This document shows, piece after piece, positions 33,601 through 44,030 of a stretch of DNA of 64,000 nt. How positions within the stretch are numbered: position 1 is the stretch's first letter; each line of letters begins with the position of its first letter. Below the pieces are notes generated by a model. That model was not told the DNA's origin. It was given only the letters and a program-made list of their open reading frames with translations, and searched no databases. This stretch comes from Fratercula arctica (taxonomy: Eukaryota > Chordata > Aves > Charadriiformes > Alcidae), in NCBI GenBank assembly GCA_947846985.1, contig CANTUZ010000025.1, forward strand, positions 15,622,100-15,686,099, given 5' to 3'. The position numbers and the translations under genes are program-made.

Positions 33601-36600
33601 GGTGACAGAACTCACAATTATCTAAAAAGGGAAAAGATCCCTTGCCGTGTATCCCTGGGAAGGACTCCTCCCCCCTTCGCTGTAAGGACAGTTGTGATTT
33701 TTTGGCATTTTGTAAGACTAGTTTATACTTCCAGTGCACACGATTCTCACTTAACAGATGCTTTGACTTGCTGGTACTTCTACCCTTTTCAGGTCTGTAT
33801 CTCTTCCTTTGATTGGAACTTTTCTGAATTGGGAAGCAAAGACTGCCACTGCAGGGATGCCTGCTCCCCCCATCCCCAAGCAAGCCATCCTTTCCATGTT
33901 CTGCAGGGAAGTGAATAGAGCTTGGTGAGGAGATGAGCATGGAGTGCAAATTGGACGTCTGATAAATTACTGGCAAGCGTATCTTTCATTGTACTGTGAT
34001 TGTGATTGGTCCAGATATCACCATGGTTTTTTATGAGGTTATTTCCTTGAGATTAAGCAAAGCATAATGGTGTGATGGAGTTGAAGTTTATAGGGAAAGA
34101 GGTTAGAACATTCATTAAACTTTTCTGTGTTTATCTCGCTCTTCTTGCAAGACAATTTCTTTTAAAGCCAAAGCCAGATACTTGAATGAAAAATGACCCA
34201 TCTCCTTAGCTCTCCTATCCACCACATCTCATGAAAATTGACCTCTCCATTAGATCAACTGATCATTGGAGCATAACCCAGGTTTAATGGCCATCAAAGA
34301 GAAAACCAATTTAGTTTCAGCTGCTTTGAAAGGAGCGCATCTGCAGGACTTTGAGCAGACCAATCAGGTTTTTCTTTCTGGTTGTTGTGCCAAGTCTTTG
34401 CTAAACTTCAAGTAATGATCTCTCACAGATGTCCCTTTACTACTGGTTCTTTGTGCTAAAAATAAGTTACTGGGTGTTTCACAGGAGGTGCTGTCAAAGC
34501 CTGGACTTAAGTGTATGCATGAGGACTATCATGTCACCCTTTTGTGGTACAGATAAGGGATCTATCCTTTCTTCAACCTGCTGAAAGTCTTGCATTTCTT
34601 TTCAAATATCAGAGAGGCATCACCTAGGTGAAATACCACAGTTTTCTCAAACTATTGTCTTCTGGACATATAATTCATTTCCATCAGAGAGTGAATTCTA
34701 AAGTTAAATAAGATATTTCACATGCTGTAAGTTTTTTTTCAGCTAGCTCCATGTGCTTCTGCTTCTTTCTGAAATTGATCTTTGTTAATGGGATCCAGTC
34801 TTGACCATATGCAAGAACTGCAGTAGTATGTTAGGGGGTTTGGTTGGTTAGTTTCTTTTTTGGTAGAGCAGAGTTAAATATTTAGACGTGGATCCAAGAA
34901 GAAGGTTTGGGAACCACCAGACTAGCATAATAAAGATAGATCAAGCTGATAAGGATTGCATTTTCCTGTGGGGTTTTGATCAGCATTCCTCATGAGTAAT
35001 CTGAATATACCCTGACCTAGATCTCCATGCTTGTGTAAGGTTTCAGTGCAAAATACTTGTTAATTCACACTAGTCTCAATTCATAAGAGCTCCTGGTTGT
35101 TTTGGGCTTTTTTTTCCTTTGTTCCTTCTCTTGTTGCATCTCTTTCAAACGTCCAGTTGTACTCTGCAACTTCTGTGTCTTTGGGACAGGGTACAGGTTA
35201 AAAAAAAAAAAAAAAATTGTTATAATTTTGGACCTAGCATAAACATTCCCCATTCTTGTTCCAGGGATATTCATGTCTCTCCATACTCTGATCCAGTGGA
35301 ACTCATTGTTATATGAGTACAGTTGATGATAATAATTTTTATAGGCTTTAAACACAGAAGAGAAAAATGCATGGAGAAACTAGTAAATAAAAGAAGGAAA
35401 CATTTTAAGACAGAGTAATGCAAAGCTTCCAAAAATGCAAAGCTTCCAAACGCATGACTTAAAGCAACCTTTTAATGATTAGGAGGAAAGTTTCCATGGG
35501 AACATATTATCTCATCAGTCTGTACTTTAGTGTTCCCTGTGTCCTCAATTGAAACAGCTGAAACTATCTAATTTATGCCATTTCATTTGTTTTTCACTGT
35601 ATGAAACTTTATTCTCTGTGTGTTTCAACTGCAACACCAAAAAGTCAGTTTCTCTTTCTCTCCTCCTCCTTCTTTCTTGGCCCAATGAATGTTTAATTAT
35701 TTATACAAGTGGAGTATCTCCAAGAGAATCGAGGTAGAGAAAGAGGGAGGCAGTAAAATGGAGAGAAATTGTTTTAGCTTTGCTGGTGTGGAGTTGATCC
35801 CAGTCTTGAAATAAATATCAGCCTTTTTGTACTTGATGATTTACCAGTTAGGAAAAAAAAAGGGAAAAATCACGAACCTCTGATAAATAATTCAGGCTCG
35901 TCCATCTGTGAAAATGTTGGATTTGGCCTAATTTTCCTTATAAACAAAGACCATCATCTGCTCCAGAAAATAAAATCCACAGAATTTAAGTTCTGAAGGG
36001 GCATTTTTTCCCTGCCAAGATCCGATGTATTTTTACACACACACACACACACACAATTAAAAAGCCAAACCAGGAAATTATAACAGAAAATCAGGCAAGC
36101 TACCTTTCATCCCCGTTTCTGGTAAAATGTCAGCCAGTTAGGGCTATGTTGTTGAAACACAGGTCAACAAGAAAGGAGCTATTGAGCTTTGCCAGGTTCC
36201 ACTATTCAGTACCTAAATACATGTGGCAGCAAATGTTAGATACTGGATACTGACCCAGGAAGAAGACTCCATCATTACGGGTTGTGATGGAGCTTGAAGA
36301 AGGACAAGAAATAACTACACTTTGGTCTTTATCCTGTGTTGCACTGAATGGACATCTCTTTCAAATTAAAAATCCTTATGATTAATAGCTTTGGCAATTC
36401 TGCCTCTTCCCTGGGGATTTTGTATTCAGAAGTGTAGAGAGATATCTGGGTGCAAGTAGATGTTATTATTTGTAGGTCACCTGAAATGAATGAACTCATA
36501 CAGATTAGCTGCAGCCCTGAGTAGTTTCTGGGACAGAGGTTTCAGGTGGTAAAGGGCTGAGGATTATGACAGCCTGAGGTTCAGATGAAACGTGACCTCA

Positions 36601-36816
36601 CCATGGGTCAGTTTATGACCATGAAATGGCTAAAGTGTCATCTTCTGTCTTCTACGTTTGAAGTAGAAGTGGGAAAGCGATGGCGTGTAGCTGACCTCTC
36701 AAGGTTTTAAGAGATTTATATGCTCAAGGGTGGTTAAATGCCAGCAGAAAGGCCTGTGGGAAGCTGAGATGGGAATGGAAGGAAGGTGTGCCAGGCTGCA
36801 GACCTTGGTGTATATT
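30678..36816. other. Non-coding stretch with simple repeats
   Basis: 6.1 kb with no TE or gene recognised. It contains an A run at about 35200-35216, a local duplication of ATGCAAAGCTTCCAAA at 35418-35450, and an (AC)n run at 35-36 kb listed separately. ORFs are all at chance length (at most 153 codons). Confidence 0.6.
36035..36055. repeat. (AC)n microsatellite
   Basis: About ten uninterrupted AC dinucleotides; a likely length-polymorphic site. Confidence 0.93.
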
Positions 36817-37539
36817 TGTCGTGGTTTTGGCCAAATTGGACAACAGCCGGCAAGAGATGCTCCCCCCAACCTCTCGTACATGGAGAGGAGGAGGAGAGAT
36901 AAAGAGATTTATGAGTTTAGAAGAAACTAAACTACTTCAATGAAATATTAATAATAAAATAAAAAGGAAATAATGAAATAGATACAGTATATACAAAACC
37001 ATATTAAGCTCCCAGGATGACGTCACCAGAAGGCACTGGGGAAGTCCCAGACTGGACTCAGCGACGGGTGGGAACTGGGTTCCAGAGATGGAGTCAGGAA
37101 CACACGGATCGGCAGATGAACAGACAGGGTCCTCCTCAGACATCAGCCATTGAAGAAAAGAGAGTTGACCCTTTGATCCCTCAGCTTTTATACTGAGCAT
37201 GGGGCAGATGGGATGGAATACCCCTGTTGGTCAATTTTGGGTCACCTGTCCTGTCTGATCCTCCCCGCAGGTGGGACCCCTCTACATTTTTCCATTTCCA
37301 ACCCTCCAATGGGGCAAATAACAACCAAGGTCAGCTAATTTCGTTATAGCAATAAGTATAAGCAAGAGCCTCTCTACATACCATTCCTTGTCACTAATTG
37401 TAAACATTGGTCTCATCACTCTGAGAACGAACCGTTTTCAACACAACATGCTGTTAATTTCAGAGGGTTAGAAGAGGCCTAGCTAAGAAATAAAATTACT
37501 GAACAGAAAGTTGGTTCTGTTTTACCTCAAACCAGGACA
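36817..37539 (-). repeat. 3' LTR of ERV-C (723 bp)
   Basis: The minus strand begins TGTCCTGGTTTGAGG and ends with CCAAAACCACGACA. TATAAAAG is at 37185-37192 and a full CRE palindrome TGACGTCA at 37018-37025. It is the same family as the solo LTR at 52662-53388 (same TATA context CTCAGTATAAAAGCTGAGG, same ends). It is twice the length of the ERV-A/B LTRs although the coding regions are related. The purine tract GGAATAAGGGATGGAA precedes it. Confidence 0.92.
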
Positions 37540-37925
37540 TTCCATCCCTTATTCCATACCATTTGCGTCATGCTGAGATCACTAATACTTTTATCTATCA
37601 AATCTATAGAGATATATATATAGATATATGCAGGTTACTCAGTTATGAATTTTATCTACAAAAGTTCACTAAGTCCATTTAGTTCATAACTGTAGAATTT
37701 CATCTCTCATAGCAGAATCTCAGGGTAGGAAAGACGAATTAAGTTCTCAGGGATGAATGAAATTCATTGTGGTCTGTGCCCACGGGTAGTATGTCCATTT
37801 CAAAGAGTTTTGCTGGACGTCACTTGATAAAGCTGGTTCAGGTTTCATCACCACTATGTTATCCTGAAAAACACTTATAGAACACTGTTAGTATCACATA
37901 ACAATTAATATCATACAACTCAGAA

Positions 37926-38830
37926 TTAAGTATTCTCACACAGGGTCAAATTTCCTTGAGGTACACATTGAACTTCTCCATTCTCCAGCATCATCCACCA
38001 AGTATATCCAGGTCCTTGAGCAAAAACAGTCCCACCAATGGGTTTGCCTTTGCCTGAGGCAGGAAAACCCCAGTTTTCCCCAACATATTCCTTTCATGCA
38101 CCACAGGGACTTTATCCCCTTCTACTGTATGAAAAAGGTCTGATTGAGCTGGACCAGCTTGACTGATGGATCCCCCTGATGTTAACTAACCAGGTAGCTT
38201 GTGCTAAATGCTTGTCACAATTTTTAAAAGATCCACCCCCCCATTGCTTTCAGGGTAGTTTTTAACAATCCATTATATCGTTCCATTTTCCCAGAAGCCG
38301 GTGCATGATAGGGGATATGATATACCCACTCAATGCCATGTTCTTTTGCCTAATTACTTATAAGATTATTTATGAAATGAGTCCCATTGTCTGACTCAAT
38401 TCTTTCTGGAGTACCATGTTGCCACAAGACTTGCCTTTCAAGGCCTAGGATGGTATTCGGGGCAGTAGCATGGGGTATGGCGTAGGTTTCCAACCATCCG
38501 GTGCTTCCTCCTACCATTGTAAGCACAAAGTGCTTACCCTGGAGGGTTTGAGAGAGTGTGATATAGTCAATTTGCCAAGCCTCCCCACATTTATATTTTA
38601 ACCATCATCCCCCATACCACAAAGGTTTTAACCTTTTAGCTTGCTTGATTTCAACGCATGTTTCACAATCATGGATAACCTGCGCGATAGCATCCATGGT
38701 TAAATCCACCCCTCAGTCACGGGCCCATTTCTATGTTGCATCCCTTCCTTGATAACCTGAAGTCTCATGGGCCCACCGAGCTAAAAATAGTTTACCTTTA
38801 TGTTCCCAGTCCAAATCTGTCTGGAAAATC
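37926..38830 (-). pseudogene. pol: Integrase of ERV-C
   Basis: The minus strand shows the zinc-domain piece LFLARWAHETSGYQG, first aspartate in AWQIDYIT, second in IESDNGTHF, glutamate in SGKMERYNG, and a C-terminal WWMM...CVPQGN ending at a stop at 37926-37928. The core is damaged by stops (one between NNLISN and AKEHG) and by a frameshift after KAMGG near 38230. Catalytic residues persist, so decay has been random rather than targeted. Total length is as in ERV-A. Confidence 0.85.
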
Positions 38831-39600
38831 TTAGCAGCCTTATCCACTTGCTGATTGTTTCCATGTTCCTCAGTCGCCCAACTCATGGGTACATCGGCAT
38901 CTACATAGAGTACTTTCATGACTCGTTTTCCTAGCCGGTCAGCAATATCTGGCCACAATTCAGCAGCCCAGATGGGTTTACCTTTGCACTGCCAGTTGCT
39001 CTGCTTCCACCCCCACAGAGCATTTGTCACCATCCATGAGTCAGTATAGAGACAGAGTATTGGCCACTTTTCTCCTTCAGCAATGTCTAAGGCCAGATGG
39101 ATGGCTTTTACCTCTGCAAAATGACTCGATTCACCTTGTCCTTCAGCAGCTTGTGCAACTCATTGTGTAGGACTCCACCCAGCATCTTTCCACCTTCAAT
39201 GTATTCCTACAATACAAGAAGACCCATCAGTGAACAAGGCATACTGTTTCTCACTATCTGAGAGTTCATTATATGGTGGGGCTTCCTCAGCATGAGTCAC
39301 CACCTCCTCAGGTGGCATGATGAGTAGAAGGAACTTTACCCTTGAACATCCAGCCCAGCACTGGTAATCGGGGCACCAGGAGGAGCTGTGCTTCAGTACC
39401 AATTACCTCTGAAGCAGCTCTGACTCCTTCATATGCTGCCAAGATTCCTTTCTCATTTGGGGCATAGTTGGCCTTGGAGCCTTTATAGCCTTGACTCCAG
39501 AATCCCAGGGGTCGACCTCGAGCCTCCCCTGGTGCTTTCTGCCAGAGGCTCCAGGTAGGGCCATTGTCCCCGGCTGCGGTGTAGAGCACATTTTTAATAT
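38831..39600 (-). pseudogene. pol: RNase H and connection region of ERV-C
   Basis: The minus strand shows VLYTAAGDNGPTWSLWQKAP and EKGILAAYEGVRAASEV (connection), YALFTDGSSCIVG (first Asp), and MVTNALWGW and VLYVDADVP (C-terminal; His of the HVDAH block is lost). Frames shift near 39310 and 39190. It joins the protease at about 39640 with the whole polymerase palm missing. Confidence 0.82.
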
Positions 39601-39960
39601 CCCATCCTGTTCGGACTGGTCCAAGGGCCAGTTCCTCTTTTGAGGAAGTCTATGTCAAGGATGCACGGAGCATCTGGGCCAGTCACAATGGGGTGCTTCT
39701 CCCATTTATTCCCATTCAGGCTCACTTCGGCCTCTAATACAGTCAGTTCTTGAGACCTGCCTGTCACGCCAGAAATAGTGACAGATTCTGTCCCTTTATG
39801 ATTCCATGGCAATAGGGTACACTGTGCACCAGTGTCCACCAGGGCTTTATACTTTTGTGGCTCTAATGTGCCAGGCCATCGAATCCACACAGTCCAATAA
39901 ACTCAGTTGTCCCTCTCCTCCTCCTGCCTGGCGGCAGGGCAGCCCTAATGTTGAAAACAA
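39601..39960 (-). pseudogene. pro: Protease of ERV-C
   Basis: Intact active-site block KALVDTGAQCTLLP and downstream GPDAPCILDIDFLKRG. It is in the same frame as gag and separated from it by a TAG (minus strand CAACATTAGGGCTGCCC) at the position equivalent to the ERV-A TAG at 1162-1164. An additional TGA sits shortly after (GACAACTGAGTTTATTGG) where ERV-A has CGG. The frame ends in sequence fused from the far side of the RT deletion (TGPWTSPNRMGY, then stop). Confidence 0.85.
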
Positions 39961-41640
39961 CATCTACAATTAGAAGATAAGTTCTTACAAGGACTGGAAC
40001 ATCGCTTACCATGGACTGGAGCAGCCCTCCTCCTGCAGAAATTCTTTCTTCCATCTGCTTTAACTTGCAACTCAAGCACTCATGCCTGCAGGGCCAGAGT
40101 AGGTTTTCTATCCTGCTTACTCATGTCCTCTCTGTAGTTGCAGAGGGAAAGCCATAGGAAATCTCAGAGTGGATCCTGTTTCCCTTGAGTTGATTTTGTA
40201 GGAGGGCGTTTTTTCTTAATGACTGCAACCTGGGTTTGCTCAGGGGAGGAGTGGGATTCTTTCCCCTTCTCAGACAGTTTTTCAAGCAGTTCATGAAGTT
40301 TATCATTTTTCTCATTTTGCTCGGCTATTGTCTTAGTCATTTTCTCTATTGTCTCAGCCATTTTCTCGTTATTCTTAGCTACTTTCTTAGTTGTCTCAGC
40401 CATTGCCTTAGTTTGATCAACCATGGTCTTAACTTGCTCAGTCATTTTCTCCACAGCTGCTACATGAAGGGGACAGGAGAGACTGTCTTCATACTGTCGC
40501 ACCTTGTTAGCCACCTCATTCACAGTTGGTGTATCAGTATCAGATCCTCCCCAGACCATTGTTGACAAAGTGTGGGAATACCTTGATGGTGCACTCTGCA
40601 CAAACTTTCTCAACAAAGATCCTTTGCATGGCATTTCATCAGGGTCTATGATCACTTGCCTGTTGCTATAAATCACCTCTCACACAGCCAGTTCCCTCAG
40701 GTACTTTATACCTTTTTCCATGCTGGTCCATTTGGTTGCATGGCATTCGATATCATCCTTAAAGGGATACCTGCCCTTAACAGCTGCTAGCAGTCGCCTC
40801 CAGAGACTGAGGATGTCTGCCTTTCTCCCAATCGCTTTATCAATCCCTCCATCTTTGGACAGGTTTCCCAACTGCTTAGCTTCTCTGCCATCTAAATCTA
40901 TGGTGTCAGCTCCATTGTCCCAGCATTGGAGCAACCAGGAGACAAGTGTCTCCCCTTCATGATGACTGAAGTCCTTTCTTATATTTCGCAAATCCTTCAT
41001 AGAGAAGGATTTGATGATTATCTCTGCATCTGAGTCCTCATCCTGTGTTAATGCTGGCTGAGAAGGACCCTCTCCTGTGCTGTCTGGCTTGGGCTGGTCT
41101 TTGTCGTCAGAGGCAGGGGAACGAGCTAACTTTCTACTTCCTGGTCACCGGGGCAACTTGTGCCGGTTCTGCTGGAGTTTGGGTAGCAGCAGCGCTCGTT
41201 GTCGGAGCAGCCGGAGCAGTGACCGTACTCCTTGTCGGGGCTGGAGCAGCCGGTGCCGCTGCGGGCGGGGCTGGCGATAGGGGTGTTGGGGGGCAGGCGG
41301 CGGAGTGACTTTGACCGCCGGCTGCTGAGTGACTGCTGCCGGCATAAGCCGGGCCGGGGCCTAGACCGGGTACGTGGCTTTTGCCGGAGCCGGTGTCGGG
41401 GCTTTGGTCGGTGCCGCTGCCGCTGGCGCCGGTGTCGGTATGGCCGGAGCCGTGGTTTTCGCCTGTACGGGCGGAGGCGTGGCTTTCGCCGGAGCCGGTG
41501 GGTGGGCAGCCGTTGTGGGTCTGGCCGATGTCGTGGCCTGTGGGGGGGCAGCCGATGCCGCTCGGGCTGGTGTTGGAGTCAGTGGCGTTGTTTGTGTCTG
41601 TGTTGTGGCTTGGGCCCGGCGGCAGATCTAAACGAGGCGG
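39961..41640 (-). pseudogene. gag: gag of ERV-C
   Basis: The minus strand shows the conserved region (LRNIRKDF, SWLLQCWDNGADT, GGIDKAIGRK, ATKWTSMEKGIKYLREL) and SAPSRYSHTLSTMVW, matching ERV-A/B. It is followed by an Ala/Thr/Lys/Glu coiled coil (about 40300-40480) that is much longer than in ERV-A, then a basic stretch (VIKKKRPPTK). A stop in 40677-40679 separates the first two blocks. No zinc knuckle is seen. The N-terminal part (about 41140-41640) is a GC-rich Ser/Gly/Pro/Ala low-complexity frame occupying the place of the Ala-Thr-Pro repeat of ERV-B; its 5' limit against the CR1 is approximate. Confidence 0.8.
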
Positions 41641-41903
41641 GGTGGGACCACTCCCCCACTTATAAAAGAAGCCCTTCGGGAGCACAGCGACTAGGTCGCT
41701 GCATACTGAGCAAGCAAGCAGCGAGTGGGCGTCGCCTGGGCGTCACTCAGGGAGTCACCCGGGAGCACCACGACGAGGGTGGGCTTCCTGGGCGGGCGAA
41801 GAGACTGGGCAAACAGGGCGCGACACAACAGTCCGGTCGCAGCAGTTTGCACGGCAGTTCGCGCGGGAGAGCGCTGAAAGACTGCCAACCCATCCAGGAA
41901 GTG

Positions 41904-43013
41904 ATGGTATCCATTCGTAAGAAGACCATGGCATCCATGAGCTCCACACCCACCAGCTCTGATGCAGCCTCCCAGATGGAGCTCCTGTGGGAACGTGCTG
42001 CCACACAGACATCAGGCTGCAGGGTGTGCCCTGCTCTTATGCCAGTGTTAGACAGCAGTGGTGGGCACGCCTGTGGGAGATGTGCCCAGGTAGAGGAGCT
42101 CCTCTGCTTAGTGATGGAGCTCAGGGAGGAGGTAAGCAGGTTGAGGGCCATCAGGGAATGCGAGAGAGATGCTTGGAGTCGCACCCTGCCTCCCATGATA
42201 GAAACCAAGCAGGCAGACAGAACCCCTGCTACAGAGAACTCCCTGTCCTCTCTCTGCCTGACTGAATGTGGTGACTTGGAGGACAGGGGGCAATGGCAAG
42301 AAGTTCCTGCCCAGCGCAACAGGCACCGCAGTCACATCTGCCCAGCGACTACCCCACCTTCCCAGATGCCATTGTATAACAGGTACAGTGCTCTGCAAGG
42401 GAACTTGGACAATGATGAGGATGATAGTTCTTCTACCTTGGAGGTGTCAGCGAGGTCTAGTCAGACCTCCCCCTGCATCAAAACCTCTGCGGTAAAGAAG
42501 AAAAGACGGGTCATTGTCATAGGTGACTCGCTACTGAAGGGAGCGGAAGGCCCAATATGCAGACCGGACCCGGTACATAGGGAGGTCTGCTGCCTCCCTG
42601 GGGCTCAGGTCAAGGATGTGAAGAGGAAACTTCCTTCCCTGCTACGGCCCTCAGATTATTATCCCCTTTTGATCTTTCAGATAGGCAGTGATGAGGTAGT
42701 CAGAAGTCGTCCAAGGGCAATGAAGAGAGATTTCAGGACCTTGGGACGGCTGGTCAAGGGATCGGGAGCACAAGTTGTGTTCTCCTCTATCCCCCCAGTT
42801 GTGGGGAATGATGAGGGGGTAAATAGGAGGAGCCAGCAGATCAATGCCTGGCTCTGAGCCTGGTGCTGCCGGCAGGACTTTGGGTTCTCTGACCATGGCT
42901 TGATTTACAAGACACCAGGCCTGCTGGTAATAGGCGGGAATAGCTTATCTTGCAGGGGGAAAAGGGTTCTAGGACAAGAGTTATCAGGGGTCATTGAGAG
43001 GGCTTTAAACTAG
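41904..43013 (+). pseudogene. CR1 ORF1 with Cys-rich, coiled-coil and SGNH/GDSL esterase regions
   Basis: CR1 ORF1 products bind nucleic acid or lipid and carry an esterase-like fold. From the ATG at 41904: a Cys/His cluster (CRVCPAL, then HACGRCAQ), a leucine-rich coil (VEELLCLVMELREEVSRL), an acidic linker, then the esterase with VIVIGDSLLKG (catalytic Ser block) and IFQIGSDEV. A TGA at 42855-42857 interrupts the frame; the same frame continues to the natural end VIERALN and a TAG at 43011-43013. The third catalytic block (Asp-x-x-His) is not readable: the region is GGNSLSCRGKR. The open frame extends upstream to 41232, but that part is antisense to ERV-C and CR1 leader and I do not take it as coding. 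Confidence 0.87.
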
Positions 43014-43015
43014 AT

Positions 43016-43382
43016 TTGAAGAGGGGTGGGGATGGTACTGGGCTTGCCAGTGAGGTGCCTGGGTGCAGTAGCTCAGCACTTGTGGGGGAGCGTGCCAGTA
43101 TTTCTGAGAGCCAGAAGGCATACCACATCTCAAGGGTGAAAACTACACATGCAGCTCCCTCTCTGAAATGCTTATACACCAATGCACGCAGCACGGGGAA
43201 TAAACAGGAAGAGCTGGAGATCTGTGCGCGGTCGCAGGGCCATGATCTCATTGCAATTACTGAGACGTGGTGGGATAGCTCACATGACTGTAACACTGTC
43301 ATGGATGGCTATGTCCTTTTCAGGAAAGACAGGCCAGCGAGGCGAGGTGGTGGAGTTGCTCTCTATGTGAGAGAGCATCTGG
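43016..43382 (+). pseudogene. CR1 ORF2, endonuclease N-terminal part
   Basis: Apurinic-type endonuclease start: CLYTNARSTGNKQEELE, LIAITETWWD (catalytic Glu), and a Gly-rich GGGVALYVRE. It breaks off at HLES, where an antisense CR1 is inserted. About 100 residues of the endonuclease core, including later catalytic residues, are missing on resumption at 44031, so the insertion came with loss of target sequence or followed a prior deletion. Confidence 0.88.
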
Positions 43383-44030
43383 AATCATAGAATCATAGAA
43401 TGGTTCGGGTTGGAAGGGACCTTAAAGATCATCTTGTTCCAACCCCCCTGCCATGGGCAGGGACACCTCCCACTAGACCAGGCTGCTCAAAGCCTCATTC
43501 AGCCTGGCCTTGAACACTTCCAGGGATGGGGCATCCACAACCTCCCTGGGCAACCTGTTCCAGTGCCTCACCACCCTCACAGTAAAGAATTTCTTCCTGA
43601 TATCCAATCTAAATCTACCCTCTTTCAGTTTGAGGCCGTTGCCCCGTGTCCTATCATTACACTCCCTGATAAAGAGTCCCTCCCCATCCTTCCTGTAGGC
43701 CCCCTTCAGGTACTGGAAGGCCACTGTAAGGTCTCCCCAGAGCCTTCTCTTCTCCAGGCTGAACAACCCCAACTCTCGCAGCCTGTCCTCATAGCAGAGG
43801 TGCTCCAGCCCTCTGATCATCTTCATGGCCCTCCTCTGGACCCCCTCCAACAGATCCATGTCCTTCTTGTGTTGAGGACTCCAGAGCTGGACACAGTACT
43901 CCAGGTGGGGTCTCACCAGAGCGAAGTAGAGGGGCAGAATCACCTCCCTTGACCTGCTGGCGACACTTCTTTTGATGCAGCCCAGGATGCGGTTGGCTTT
44001 CTGGGCTGCAAGTGCACATTACCTGCTCAT
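43383..44030 (-). mobile_element. Antisense CR1 3' fragment nested in the plus-strand CR1
   Basis: The minus strand carries the ORF2 C-terminal region ([39 protein letters not shown]) open to its stop (SSLV), then the 3' UTR and ATTCTATG octamers at 43383-43405. It is closest by eye to the 29241-30677 subfamily. It is 5'-truncated at about 44030. No clear TSD. Confidence 0.9.

Larger units (their letters stand above)
36817..41640 (-). mobile_element. ERV-C: RT-deleted relative of ERV-A, minus strand
   Basis: Minus-strand gag, protease, RNase H, integrase and 3' LTR with the same order, motifs and lack of env as ERV-A, but clearly more diverged. The protease runs directly into the RT/RNase H connection, so about 1 kb encoding the RT palm is gone. 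The 5' LTR, primer site and leader are missing: the GC-rich gag start at about 41165-41640 meets the 5' end of a plus-strand CR1. The 3' flank is ATATT (36812-36816), with no partner to compare. Confidence 0.9.

Noticed and set aside
41232..41903. Upstream part of a 541-codon plus-strand frame leading into CR1 ORF1
   Set aside because: The first ~224 codons are Arg/Cys/Gly low complexity antisense to ERV-C gag and the CR1 leader; recognisable ORF1 begins at the ATG at 41904.
43383..44030. Antisense CR1 as an inversion within the host CR1
   Set aside because: It carries its own 3' UTR and octamer end and belongs to a different ORF2 region and subfamily, so it is a separate insertion.
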